Source: Heliopora coerulea (taxonomy: Eukaryota > Cnidaria > Anthozoa > Scleralcyonacea > Helioporidae). Taken from it: 64,000 nucleotides of DNA. The stretch spans positions 4,867,501-4,931,500 of the forward strand of contig JASJOG010000003.1 of NCBI GenBank assembly GCA_030142905.1, given 5' to 3'. Within the stretch, counting starts at the first letter, position 1, and each line of letters begins with the position of its first letter. The notes beneath the pieces were generated by a model. That model searched no databases and had not been told where the DNA came from. It saw only the letters and a list, made by a program, of their open reading frames with translations. Positions 22,606 through 33,159 of the stretch are shown one piece after another. Position numbers and translations under genes: made by a program.

Positions 22606-23395
22606 GTGTTAGAATGGTTCCTTCAACAAAACGGAAATTCCGAAATTCGTATTTCCGAATTTGAGTACGAAATTCGTACTCAGATTCGAAAGTTATGCTC
22701 CACTGCTTTTTCTCACATTAAGCTCCGCTTTCTTTTCTGTCCTTCTCTCCAGTTGAATCACATTTTGGCCTTTAAGGACAGGATTCCCAAGACTTTGAAA
22801 TCGCGTTTTGTTTACCGGTTGAAGTGTCAACGATGTAGTTCGTTGTATATCGGCCAGACGAGTAGGCTTCTCCACACACGAATCTCAAAACACTTGGGCA
22901 TCTCTGCACTTACTGGCAAGAAGCGGGTCAATCCTCCTCCGACAAGCATCCTGTCACATCACTGTGACACTGGACACCCTGTCTCGCCTGATCACTTCAC
23001 CATCTTGTCCTCTTCATCCTGCAACTCTGAACGTCTCGTCAGGGAAAGCCTTCTTATCCGAAAACTTAATCCATCGCTCAATGCCAACATGGGCCCCTAT
23101 TCACTTTCTATATTTTAAGACTTTTCGTTTGCTGACATTTCCACTACCTCTCAGTTTACTGTTCTGTTTTGTCTTTCTCACTTTCGTTCTTACGCCAATA
23201 TCTCGTAACATAACCACTATAATATTTATCACCTTTGTCATATAAGTTATTTATTCTCTGAGGATGTTGCATGCAGCAACAAAACGTTAGATATATACAA
23301 TAAACCTTTAAATATGCCTATTTTGCATGTTTTGTGCTGGGCTTTATCGTTTATTCTTCGCTTAGGATTCCCGCCTGGTACCTCTAGCGCTCTGG
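22606..23395 (+). mobile_element. Penelope-like element 3' part with GIY-YIG frame
   Basis: An open frame (22,606-23,118) encodes the end of a PLE polyprotein: the linker, then FVYRLKCQRCSSLYIGQTSR (GIY-YIG-like core), SKHLGISALTGKK, ILSHHCDTGH and SERLVRESLLIRKLNPSLNA. The tail to 23,395 has the family terminus: CTCTGAGGATGTTGCATGCA, hairpin, AAACGTTAGATATATACAAT. The ribozyme-like core is damaged (G12 of GAAA is changed). The reverse transcriptase is missing, so this is a 5'-truncated copy. Confidence 0.8.
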
Positions 23396-23399
23396 TTTG

Positions 23400-24180
23400 C
23401 AGTTATTTTATTATGCCTTAAATGGACTCGACGTTTATCTCTATGGCGATATATTTTTGATTGATACTGGTGTCATGAGGTGTTACTTTTGCTGTGAATA
23501 TTTCAAAGTGAAAGTTCCTTAGTCAAATAGCTCGTGTGTTTCTTAATGCCGAAAAGCCTCTCTACAGTCATCTTACCTCCTTTCCAATTTCCTTGCCCAT
23601 CAGACTTGCTTGCATGTTTGTTTTGACCATTGGAACAATCGCAGCAATACTTGCTCTATCCTTGCTCCACCTCTCGGAACAGGAAAGCTTTTCCTTTATT
23701 TAAAAATTTGAGAGACGGGAAAGAAATGCTTCCTTACATTGGCTAGCTAAGAAAATAAAATTGTTGTTGAATTGGATCTGACGAGAGAGAAACATGAAGT
23801 GTGATTAGAAAATACTGGAACAGTCATGAATTTGCAAAGAATTGAAGGATAAAGAGAGATTTAAAACCTACATTAAGGAACAAAGATTTAAAGAATATGA
23901 AGACTCTATGCTTCTTTAGTGATGACTCATGTTTGTTTGGGATGGCCAAACAGAGAACTTCTCGCCTTTACACTGGAATTAAAATCATTAATTATAATAA
24001 AATGAGAAGTGTCCATTTTAAGAACTAGCAGACCTGGGAACAGTTTACGGTGGAACCCTGAAGTAACCGTCATAATGAACAAAATATGCCTCTGGTCCTC
24101 ACGACTATTTACCTTTGACGTCCTCTTTGTATTTCCTTTTTAATGCACTTTAGGAATCACTTTGTGGAATTATTTTAGTT
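23400..24180. other. No recognisable feature
   Basis: No exon or repeat boundary could be supported. Confidence 0.4.
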
Positions 24181-24183
24181 TTT

Positions 24184-24488
24184 ATGCGCGTTCTCAAGCT
24201 GTTTTACTCAGAAAAACTTTCTGAGTCCCTGACCGGAATCGAACCCGTGACCTTCTGATCGCCGGTGAGATGCTCTAACCATACAGCTAAGATATCGAGA
24301 CTTGCAGACTGGCAGTACATATGTTTACCATCATTACGAACCAGTACATAAACGTAACCTTCGCTCATCATCTGAGTCAATGTAGCTCAATGGTTAGAGT
24401 ATCTCACCGGCGATCAGAAGGTTACGGGTTCGATTCCCGTCAGGGACTCTGAAAGCTTTTCTGAGTAAAACAGCTTGAGAACGTGCAT
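24184..24488. mobile_element. tRNA-derived SINE foldback (tRNA-Thr-like head)
   Basis: Two copies face away from each other around a spacer of about 75 bp. The plus copy (24,372-24,449) has box A TGTAGCTCAATGGTTAGAG and box B GGTTCGATTCCCG and can be drawn as a tRNA with a 7-base anticodon loop CCGGCGA. The usual intact family member would have CCGGTGA (Thr GGU); the anticodon stem here has a mismatch. The minus copy (24,221-24,297) is the mirror image. Both are followed by the same tail with AAACAGCTTGAGAACG. These are SINE heads, not functional tRNA genes. Confidence 0.8.
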
Positions 24489-24499
24489 AAAATCATATA

Positions 24500-26180
24500 T
24501 ATACCAAGCTACCACAACTACATCGTTTATTTTAGTTTTGTTGCACTGAAAGCTTAGATTTTAAACTGAGTTTAAACTGCAAGTACCAAGCAGTTAATTT
24601 AACAGCTCTGGCGGTCAGCTTGAAGTAGTATGCTCCTTATAATTCACCGAAGAGTTACAGGTACTAAAGTTCTTCCAGGAGAACTGAAGACATTCGTAGA
24701 ATGGAATGAAATAGTCGGAGTAAGAATGGCTCACATCCAGTGAAAAAATAAGCCTAGAGGGATTCTCTTTTCCCGACGGTACCTTGGGCCTTGAGAGAAA
24801 ATGCGTAACTGTGAGCCATTGTGTAACTTACATTAGTATTATTAGAAATAAACTATATACATGGATGAAGAATAATGCCGATCTTTAATTTCATTTCAGA
24901 TAATGGACGTGCGTTTCTTTCAAGAATGATTATTTCTAGAGCCAGGCAAGGAAATCCATCAACTCCTTGGAAAGATAACGTTGAAAAAATGTTAAAATCT
25001 TAATGGTATTGTCACAATCCTTGTTCAGCTAAGTCATCAGCTGTCGCACGGCACATTATATTTTAGACAGTCGAAAATAAAGAATTTGACAATTTTATCC
25101 TTGGATCCAAATTTATCTGTCTATTTTAAGCCTCTGTGCTATCCACAATATTTATCCACGATAGGAATTGCTTTTAAATGACAGCAAAAATAACTGACGA
25201 TGTTGATTAAACCGAACGAAACGTCTCGGTTACCCTTACCCTTCAACAGAGTGAAAAACCATTCTTGTGAATTGCCTAAATCCTTGCATTGCTCCTTTGT
25301 ATTTTTGTTTTTGTTTTCTTTCAGCTTTTTGTTATTGTTTTTATTTCTGTCTGTCTGTTTATTGGGTAATTTGTATGTTCGTTCGTTGGAGTGATCGTAA
25401 GTTTCACTCTACTATTCCGGAGGTCGAATTCTCTGGTCATAATTACATGAGAATTTCGAACTCAATGGCAGTGAGACATTAGGCCACCTTTTCTTATCTA
25501 TTTTTGTTACATAAAAGCTGTAGTCATTGCATTTCTGCACCTTTTCTGTTTAACAATCGTGAAAAAGAATATGTTTTAAAAAACATTTAATTTAGGCAGC
25601 AATATATTACAATCCAAAAAGATATACGCAAATTGCATTATCCAATACAATGTATTGCTATTTTGAAAGGAGCCAGGGCCAACTAGATTAATATTATTAC
25701 ACTTGTGGTATTAACGTTAACGCTTTTCTTCATTTGCTCACTATAACGTAAACATCAATCAATACAAAACATGGACATATATTTATATAATGTTAGTGCG
25801 GATACGAACTTCGCAGGTGTACGAATTAAAACGTATCCAACAAATGAGTAACTGTATTAATCTCTTGGTCGTTCTATTTGAGTCTTAGACAACGTTATTA
25901 GTTCAGTCAATTGAGAACACGGAAATTTTCCCAACAATCCTCTCTACTTTATGATTCACTATGAATACAATAGAACAGACAATAGTTACAAAAAATAAAC
26001 TCGTATATAAAAATAAAACAGCCTGCTTATTTTAAAATTTTGTGGTTAGACAAATGCATTTTTTCATGTTATTTTGTTAAATGAATGTGTAATAATCTCA
26101 GCAGACCACGTAAGCATTAATCTAAAATGCATTGGCGTAATTAATTCTGAAGCATGATGCAACAAATAACGGCTTCCTGT
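24500..26180. other. 3' flank of tolloid gene, no further gene seen
   Basis: AT-rich sequence downstream of the tolloid stop codon, presumably including its 3' UTR. I cannot place a polyadenylation site with confidence. Confidence 0.4.
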
Positions 26181-26566
26181 TCATCCTGCTGAATGGTTCG
26201 TAAGCTTGACTCTTTTGTATTTCAAATAAAAACCTTTCTTCCCTTTGATACGATCAGTTACGAATTGCACCCAAATATTGTTGCCCGTGCTTTTAAACTC
26301 CTGTCCAGACTTTGTCCCACAGATCTGTCCCAATGATCGTGCGCCAGCGTCCGAACCGTCAGTGATTTTAACATAATCAAACGAGCAACTCCCATCTTCC
26401 TCATCCTCAAGTTCAAATTTTTCAAACTTTATCTTTATTGCATAACCACTCTTAGCAGCAAAGTGCCATTCACATCTTGTGTTTGGAAGGTAAGGTTTCT
26501 CTGGGTAATTCACGTGAGAGAAAACGAATTTAGATGACGCCGATGCATGAAGTCGACCACCGCAAG
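26181..26566 (-). CDS. Tolloid terminal exon: CUB5 and stop
   Basis: The acceptor TGTTTTCTAG starts the final exon. It encodes CGGRLHASASSKFVFSHVNY, PEKPYLPNTRCEWHF, the calcium-site region FELEDEEDGSCSFDYVKITD, ICGTKSGQEFKSTGNNIWV and GFYLKYKRVKL. The protein ends in a short tail (TNHSAG) with the stop at 26,181-26,183. All four CUB cysteines are present. No long C-terminal extension is coded. Confidence 0.95.
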
Positions 26567-27073
26567 CTAGAAAACAGAACCAGGACCATATTAATTCTGA
26601 AGATTTAAAGTAGATCTGGATAACGATAACAAGGTTGGGAAACGTGGGCGAAGTACACCCGAAAAGACACCATTTAAAATAGTTTTCTATTGAAACAGTG
26701 AAACTTCAAAATTCAATTGATTGTTCGGGAAAATAATTAGAACAAATTTTCTGGGAATTTACCAGCAAAAAAGAAAAAGGCTACAGAATGCATTTATTTC
26801 ACTAAAAATTTTCTCGTGACAATACCCCAAGCTTTTGGAAATTTTCTCATGAACTTTCAAAACAGATAGTTTAATTCCCATCAAGAAACTCAGAGTTAAA
26901 TTACTTTCTATAGATGAAGCTACACTTTAATATATAACGTTTTGAAGACCTTCGTAAGAGTGAAACCCAACAAAATGCTTTTGCTCGAAACGTCAATTTG
27001 TTGTATTATAAATTCCGGCATTCTACGATACGTTAAATGCTTACATGAATAAAGTAACAGGAATTTTACCTAC

Positions 27074-27281
27074 CAGTATCGTATACAGCTTTAAATCCTT
27101 TGAATTCTTCACTTTCATCGCTATGGAAATGCACTTGCATTTTATTGAACTTGGAAATGACTGGTTGGAGGCTAACGTTTTTCCCGCACAGCTTTTCCAA
27201 AACCTCAGACGACCGTAAGATACCTGAACGAACTTCTACGTAATCGAAACCACAGGCTTGGTTATATTCAATGTCCAGTTC
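27074..27281 (-). CDS. Tolloid exon: CUB4, second part
   Basis: Phase 0 in, phase 1 out. It encodes ELDIEYNQACGFDYVEVRSG, then SSEVLEKLCGK and VHFHSDESEEFKGFKAVYD. Cysteines 3 and 4 are kept. The join to CUB5 gives DTACGG. Confidence 0.94.
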
Positions 27282-28503
27282 CTAGGATTATAAAACGATG
27301 CATTATTAATAACAAGTCCGTTAATATAATTACTAACCCAGATGTTCTAATGCAGTCTCGTGCCCTGTTTCTTCCTGTTCGGATTGGAAAATGGACGAAA
27401 TTCTGGGGAAATCGAGTTTATTGATTACTTATAGACAATCCGAAAAAAATCGAAAAAGATAGCTAGCTCTATTATTTTGAAGATTTTTTGGTTGAATCTG
27501 CGTTTACATGATCGGGAGCATACTGACCTGTAGTTTAAATAATTGTCAGTCGGATTACTCCTGTTTTCATATCGTAGAATAGTTTTTCAATCTGAAAGGA
27601 CTAAAACTTAACGCGACACTGAATGCTGATGTTGGTGAAAGTCATTAGCGAATTTACTATCCGAAGATCCGAGTAAAACATCGGTGGCAAGTTACAGATA
27701 AGCTGGCCACACCGCAGCTAGGAACTCGTGAAAAACAGACACAAAAAACAATATATAATTAATCTCAACTAAATAAATGAAAATATTGCCGTCGATACCG
27801 AAGGAGTTTTTCCATTTATACGACTACTGGTCTTTAACTAACGTCACCTGCTCATTTCAAGTAAGAAAAGAACTGTCCAAAGTAATATAACCAAACGATC
27901 ATCGTCAAAATTTAGGCAAAGTAAGTCGAAGTGAATATACCTGAGACTGAAGTGAAGAAGGTGCAAACGACCCTTCCTCACCTCCCAATTTAGGAAAGTA
28001 GGCCTACCCAGAACGTGCTCATAAATGACGGGATGTACAAATCCCACTCCCACAAGGCCTTCCCCAACCGACCTGAAAAACTATAGGAATGCGACTGGGT
28101 CGTAGGGGCCAAATTTTTGCGATGATGGAATAACGAGAAAGCTCCCTGGGTGACCGACAAGGCCAGAATCCAAACAAGAATTTAGATTCCACACTTTCCT
28201 TCGGGAAGGCTGTCAATTCTCCATAAAGTCTTATTTTATCAAATTAAAATGCAAAAGAATCACAACAGGAAGGAAAGGGTTACCCTGCATGAGAAATGCG
28301 GGTGCATAATTAACTGCAAATTATTTTTACTAAATACCATACATATAAGCTTGGTAACAAAAAGAGTATAACAAATGTGAAGCCAGCTTAATTTTCATTT
28401 ACCTTCCTCCTTAAGTCGTAAAATATCTTAAGTCAGTTACGTTATGAATCATGTCTGCACGCTAAAACTGAGGAAAATCTTTGGAGGCGTTTTCTCACCG
28501 TAC

Positions 28504-28643
28504 CTGAAAAGTTAATTTAATACGGTGGCCTGGCACTACGATAATATTCCACGTGAGATCCAGATTCGAATCGTATCGTTGTGGATAGTTTGGTGAAGTT
28601 ATGGTTCCAGTGGGACTCTCCCTAATACTGCGGCTACCAGGAT
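28504..28643 (-). CDS. Tolloid exon: CUB4, first part, lacking cysteines 1 and 2
   Basis: Phase 1 in, phase 0 out, with good splice sites. It encodes DPGSRSIRESPTGTITSPNY, PQRYDSNLDLTWNIIVV and HRIKLTFQ. The frame, SPNYP and W are standard for a CUB domain. The first cysteine position is Ser and the second (two before W) is Leu, so the pair forming the first disulfide is gone. Known tolloid CUB4 domains have both. The reading frame is otherwise clean. Confidence 0.9.
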
Positions 28644-29064
28644 CTGAAATGGTGGCACAAAATTTGGTAAGAAATTTTTGCTTTTTCATCTGACAATCAA
28701 TTGAAAATAAAGTCTGAAGAAAGCTAAATGTAAGACAGTCATTCTTCTGGAGATGACAAACGTTTCGTATATGGTATGACAGTATGAGTTCGGCTTACAG
28801 ATTGTACCCTGGAAATCTGGTGCCATAGAAGCTTGCAGTCACGATCGCTTCTGCTCACTAATCTCAATATCACTTCTGTGGTATTTACATGAGCGACAGC
28901 AGCAATCTCAAACTCATTAATAATTCGTGAGCAAACCACAAAGAAAATCAGTACCGAGACGTAGTTTAGATATCTGATCTTAATTAGCATAGAATTTCGT
29001 CAAATTCAAACCCGATTTTCTCTTTAAATACGGATACGTTTGAGATATAATATCATACACTCGA

Positions 29065-29180
29065 AAGTCGTGTTTCATCAGATATCCAAACACCTCGAAA
29101 TTGGTAAAAAAATTCGGCTATCGCCTCGTTTTTCAACTCACTTCTCGTTGTTTGGATATCTGATGAAACACTCCTTTTCG
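29065..29180. repeat. Foldback (hairpin) repeat
   Basis: GTGTTTCATCAGATATCCAA on the left returns as TTGGATATCTGATGAAACAC on the right around a loop of about 60 bases. It has MITE-like size and sits in the CUB4-EGF2 intron of tolloid. Confidence 0.8.
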
Positions 29181-29289
29181 TCTATGATATATTACATCAA
29201 ATGTATAAAAATGAGCTTTGTATTGAAGACACAAAATTTTATTTTCTTTCCTTATTGAGAACGAAGAGGCGTAAGCAGTAAACCTCTTT

Positions 29290-29845
29290 GAACATGTCGC
29301 GAGCGAGGATCCAGGCGGGAATCTCAATTTCAGAACGAATATTAATGCCCAGCAAAGTACACGCAATAAGGCCATGATTTGTAAAAGAAATAAGTTTATT
29401 AACAGGACTAACGTTTCGTTGCGTCTCGAAACATCATCAGAGTATGAATAAATTAAACGGGTATTGTATTTACAAAGTTAGAGATATAAAGTAGGTGTTA
29501 TATTACAAGATGTATGGGAAACGGAAATGGATAGAGCGGTTAAAAGAGAGAGAGAGGAACAGAGCTTAGATTGGCATTCAAAGAAGGTTTAAGTTTAGAA
29601 ATAATAAGACTTTCTCTTACCAAAAATTCAGAGGCAGAAGAACGGGAGGATAGGATTTTGAAGTCGTTGAGTGATGCAGTGTGGCCAGTCTCAGTGAGAT
29701 GAGTTAAAACGCTGGAAGGTGACGGGTTAAGAAGCTTTTTACCTGTCAAGGTAGAGACTCCTAGATGATCAGAGGCTTGTGTATGTAAGTGGCTGGCCGT
29801 TTGGCCCACATACAATGCGGAGCAGCATTGACACGTAAAGTCTCA
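29290..29845 (-). mobile_element. Penelope-like element, left arm of head-to-head pair
   Basis: The minus strand from 29,815 encodes a GIY-YIG C-part (YVGQTASHLHTQASDHLGVS, TLTGKKLLNPSPSS, SEFLVRESLIISKLKPSLNA). The 3' tail carries a hammerhead-like motif at 29,401-29,460, and the shared PLE terminus extends to about 29,290. It is almost identical to the right arm. Confidence 0.85.
29401..29460 (-). ncRNA. Hammerhead-ribozyme-like motif in PLE end
   Basis: Reading the minus strand: CTGATGA, a stem (GTTTCG / CGCAAC with one mismatch, AGA loop), GAAA, then a very short stem III (AC-GTTA-GT) followed by C, and a possible stem I between TTTAATTTATT upstream and AATAAAC downstream. This is the type I layout known for minimal PLE hammerheads. 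One extra U lies between CTGATGA and stem II, so activity is uncertain. Confidence 0.6.
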
Positions 29846-29854
29846 AGTCTCAAG

Positions 29855-30235
29855 TCTCTGCCTTGACAGGTAAAAAGCTTCTTAACCCGTCACCTTCCAG
29901 CGTTTTAACTCATCTCACTGAGACTGGCCACACTGCATCACTCAACGACTTCAAAATCCTATCCTCCCGTTCTTCTGCCTCTGAATTTTTGGTAAGAGAA
30001 AGTCTTATTATTTCTAAACTTAAACCTTCTTTGAATGCCAATCTAAGCTCTGTTCCTCTCTCTCTCTTTTAACCGCTCTATCCATTTCCGTTTCCCATAC
30101 ATCTTGTAATATAACACCTACTTTATATCTCTAACTTTGTAAATACAATACCCGTTTAATTTATTCATACTTTGATGATGTTGCGAGACGCAACGAAACG
30201 TTAGTCCTGTTAATAAACTTATCTGTTTGAACATG
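29855..30235 (+). mobile_element. Penelope-like element, right arm of head-to-head pair
   Basis: A mirror copy of the left arm, beginning in CTGCCTTGACAGGTAAAAAG and ending with the hammerhead-like motif at 30,153-30,218. The protein part (TGKKLLNPSPSSVLTHLTET onward) is identical to the left arm. The two copies differ at only a few bases, so the pair is young compared with other PLE copies here. Confidence 0.85.
30153..30218 (+). ncRNA. Hammerhead-ribozyme-like motif, core mutated
   Basis: The same motif as the left arm, with a perfect stem II (GTTGCG / CGCAAC), GAAA and AC-GTTA-GTC, but the core begins TTGATGA instead of CTGATGA. The conserved C3 is changed, which should abolish cleavage. 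Confidence 0.55.
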
Positions 30236-30269
30236 CTTATGTACGTGATGGCGCGACCATCACAAATTT

Positions 30270-32230
30270 ACGGTGGGCCATCAAGGGACACAGTTGTTCC
30301 ATAGAATATGAGCTTCGTTCCACAGAGGCGATCCGTAGAAACCGAGCTCTTCCGTGCAAATAGCGAAATGTTCTGTACAAACTGCGGACTGTTTCGTCGG
30401 AATCAAACTCTTACATAGAAATGGCAAGCTCCTCTGTGTAAACACAACGGCGTAGGGAGCTTGTCGAAGTGAGGGAGACCGGGAGTAAAGTTTAAGTTCA
30501 AGATGGACGTTTTTCAGTAAATGTTTACATCGAGTTTATTGTTGACAATGCTGAGACAATACGTAAGAATTTTACGCCTATAGTAAGGAATATCATAGAG
30601 GATTTCTTATTGGTTTATTGCAAGACTAAACACAATTATAAAATGTTGTAGCCTTATTAACTTTTAATTTCAACGATAGTAAACGTGACCATGTGTTTAT
30701 CAGAGTTTTAATGGCATCTGTGTGCAACTCTTGAGTATAATTAAGTATTAACTATTGTTAATGCTATGCACAGTCGATTAGATTTTTAAATATTGTTTAC
30801 TTTAATTTTGAAATGCAAGGGTGTGCGCTGGTATAAATTAAAAAACACTTCGCATATTGTTGCCATATCTGTTTTTAAAGGGGGCCGAACAATATTGCGC
30901 CCCCCTAAATAAAATGTTGCTGGAGCCGCTCCCCCCTGCTTCCTACTTTTTAATTACACACTTTTTAGTCTCAAGTAATTTTTTTGAACAAAAGTCAACA
31001 ACCTACAGTAACTAGTCATTTCTTATTTGTGGTAAAGAATGGTATAAAAGCCAAACGTCACGAGTACGACTTTTCTCTTCAATTTACCAGCCCTACATTT
31101 AGAGCAAAAACTGGCAGAAGAGTTTACGTATCCTCCACAAGAACTGCAAAACATTTTCCAGATTCAGGTTTTCATGTGATTATAATTAATCAAAGTTAAC
31201 CGAGAGATAGCTGCAGGCCAGTGGCATCTTTCTGACGCACACATGCGCAGATGGGGTACGGTGCCTCACGACATGATTTGCACAAATTTACTTTTCTTAC
31301 CGCCTTTCCTTCGCCTCATCGAGTTGCTTAGCTTGCCCCACCCACCTCGCCACTACCAATAGGTTGGGTGTTCCAGTCTTGGATTTTCTCCAAGAGGTGA
31401 TAAGTACCGATATATTCCACTGTTTACAGTGTGACAGGTGCCGGGGACCCGTGGCTTGGTTGCCAGGGTTACCTCCTTATTTACTGTTGCTTATTATGCA
31501 AGAATTGCTGTTTGCTTTGCTATAATGCACCTACCCCAATCTTAATATTAACAAGTTAATTGCCCTTTTGCCCGCCAAATTCTAAATTACATGCTCTCTC
31601 GGTTAGTTGCGCGAGCAGCGTTTTGAATTTTCTTGAGAAGGCACCTTTGTTTCTACGGACTGAGCTCGCTGTTTGTACGGAATAGCTTACTACTTGTACG
31701 GAAGAGGTCGCTGTTTGCACAGAAGAGCTTTCCATTTCTACGGAAGAGTTCGATTTCTACGGAACAGTTTTCTATTTGTACGGAACAGAACTGATAAACA
31801 CATGGTCACGTTTAGTATCGTTGAAATTAAAGGTTAATAGAGCTACAATATTTTATAATTGTATTTAGTCTTGTAATAAATCAATTAGCAATCCTCTATA
31901 ATATTCCTTACCATAGGTGTAAAACTGCAAGTATTGTCTCAGCATTGTCAACAACAAACTCGATGTAAGCATTTACTGAAAAACGCCCATCTTGAACTTA
32001 AATTTTGCTCTCGGTCTCCCTCACTTCGACAAGCTTCCTACGCCGTTGTGTTTATACAGAGGAGCTTGCCATTTCTACGTAAGAGTTCGATTCCTACGGA
32101 ACAGTCCGCAGTTTGTACAGAACATTTCGCTACTTGTACAGAAGAGCTTAGTTTCTACGGATCGCCTTTATACTTGTACGGAACAAAGCTCATATTCTAA
32201 GGAATAAGTGTGTTCCTTATGGGCCACCGT
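30270..32230. mobile_element. Long-TIR DNA element (1,961 bp, arms ~440 bp)
   Basis: The element starts ACGGTGGGCCAT and ends ATGGGCCACCGT. Flanks are ACAAATTT and ACAAACTT, a 7/8 match suggesting an 8-bp target duplication. The inverted arms extend to about 30,712 and 31,790. Both arms contain a series of about 22-24-bp units around TACGGAACAG / CTGTTCCGTA variants, and a second block of these units lies at 31,640-31,790. The 1.1-kb centre has no recognisable transposase. Very long inverted repeats recall Mutator-like or foldback elements, but 8 bp does not settle the superfamily. Confidence 0.8.
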
Positions 32231-32410
32231 ACAAACTTCATCATCATACTACAATAAAAAGCACCCAAATATTTTTCTTTTCTCATTGCTGGATCTTCCT
32301 CCACATCTATCATAACAATAAAACAAGATATCCTCATAAAAACTGATCTATCTTGGAGAGATTCTTGTTACAAATTAAGTCCTTATATCCTAAAGAAACG
32401 AGATATGTAC

Positions 32411-32536
32411 CTTCAACGCATCTGTGTTTATCTTTGTGTAGTTTGTAGCCATAGCGACACTTGCACAAGTAACCCCCGATCGTGTTCACACAGTCATGTT
32501 CACATCCACCATTTTTGACCTGGCATTCGTCCTTAT
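32411..32536 (-). CDS. Tolloid exon: EGF2 (calcium-binding type)
   Basis: A 126-base symmetric phase 1 exon encodes [19 protein letters not shown], then [20 protein letters not shown], with six cysteines and the DxDEC calcium-binding start. It lies just right of the 1.96-kb long-TIR element. Confidence 0.95.
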
Positions 32537-32539
32537 CTA

Positions 32540-33150
32540 CAGATATATAACAAGATAATAAAAGTACGATTTAGATAATAAAATTACTTGACTCTCAAAA
32601 TCTACCTTTTTAATTTTTGTTATCAATTTTTAATGAAATATAAAGCCAAGTTCGTAAGCTTCTCGTGCAGAAGTTTTTCGTAAAGTCATAAAGAAATTTT
32701 AAGTCTTCATTACAATTTTCTGCATGATTTTCAGCATTTGATTTTGCGGTACATGGTTTAAGTATGGCCCTGAGTAAACGTGGGAACATTATCGTGGAAA
32801 GACTTGAGTCTTTCGATATTTCCTTAAATGTTTCTTCTCTTGCCCATATGTGGAATCATTGTTGTGGAATCAACATTGGCTTCTCGAGAAGCAAAAAATT
32901 TTCTTCAGTTAGTCTATAAAACATTTTTTGCTTCCCGATCTCGATTTCAGGTTCGGAAACATTGTTTCTTGATTTGCCCGCTTGAGAAACATTGTTGCCT
33001 ACTGCCCAGGGCTTCGCCGGGTAGCCCATAGAGATTTTATATTAACTGGAGGAGGCATTGCTGCTGAATGTCACTCAACCGCGGATAAATTGTCGATTGC
33101 TGCCACATTGGATACTACGTTGGGGGCAAAACAAACATGCCCGGATGATA
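32540..33150. other. Intronic spacer, small hairpin
   Basis: Intron sequence with a minor inverted repeat (GAAGCAAAAAAT around 32,895 and ATTTTTTGCTTCCC near 32,925). Nothing else is recognised. Confidence 0.4.
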
Positions 33151-33159
33151 AGTTGAAAG

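Noticed and set aside
24372..24449. Functional tRNA gene
   Set aside because: It has box A and box B but a mismatched anticodon stem, a diverged anticodon loop and a mirror copy with a shared tail, so it is a SINE head.
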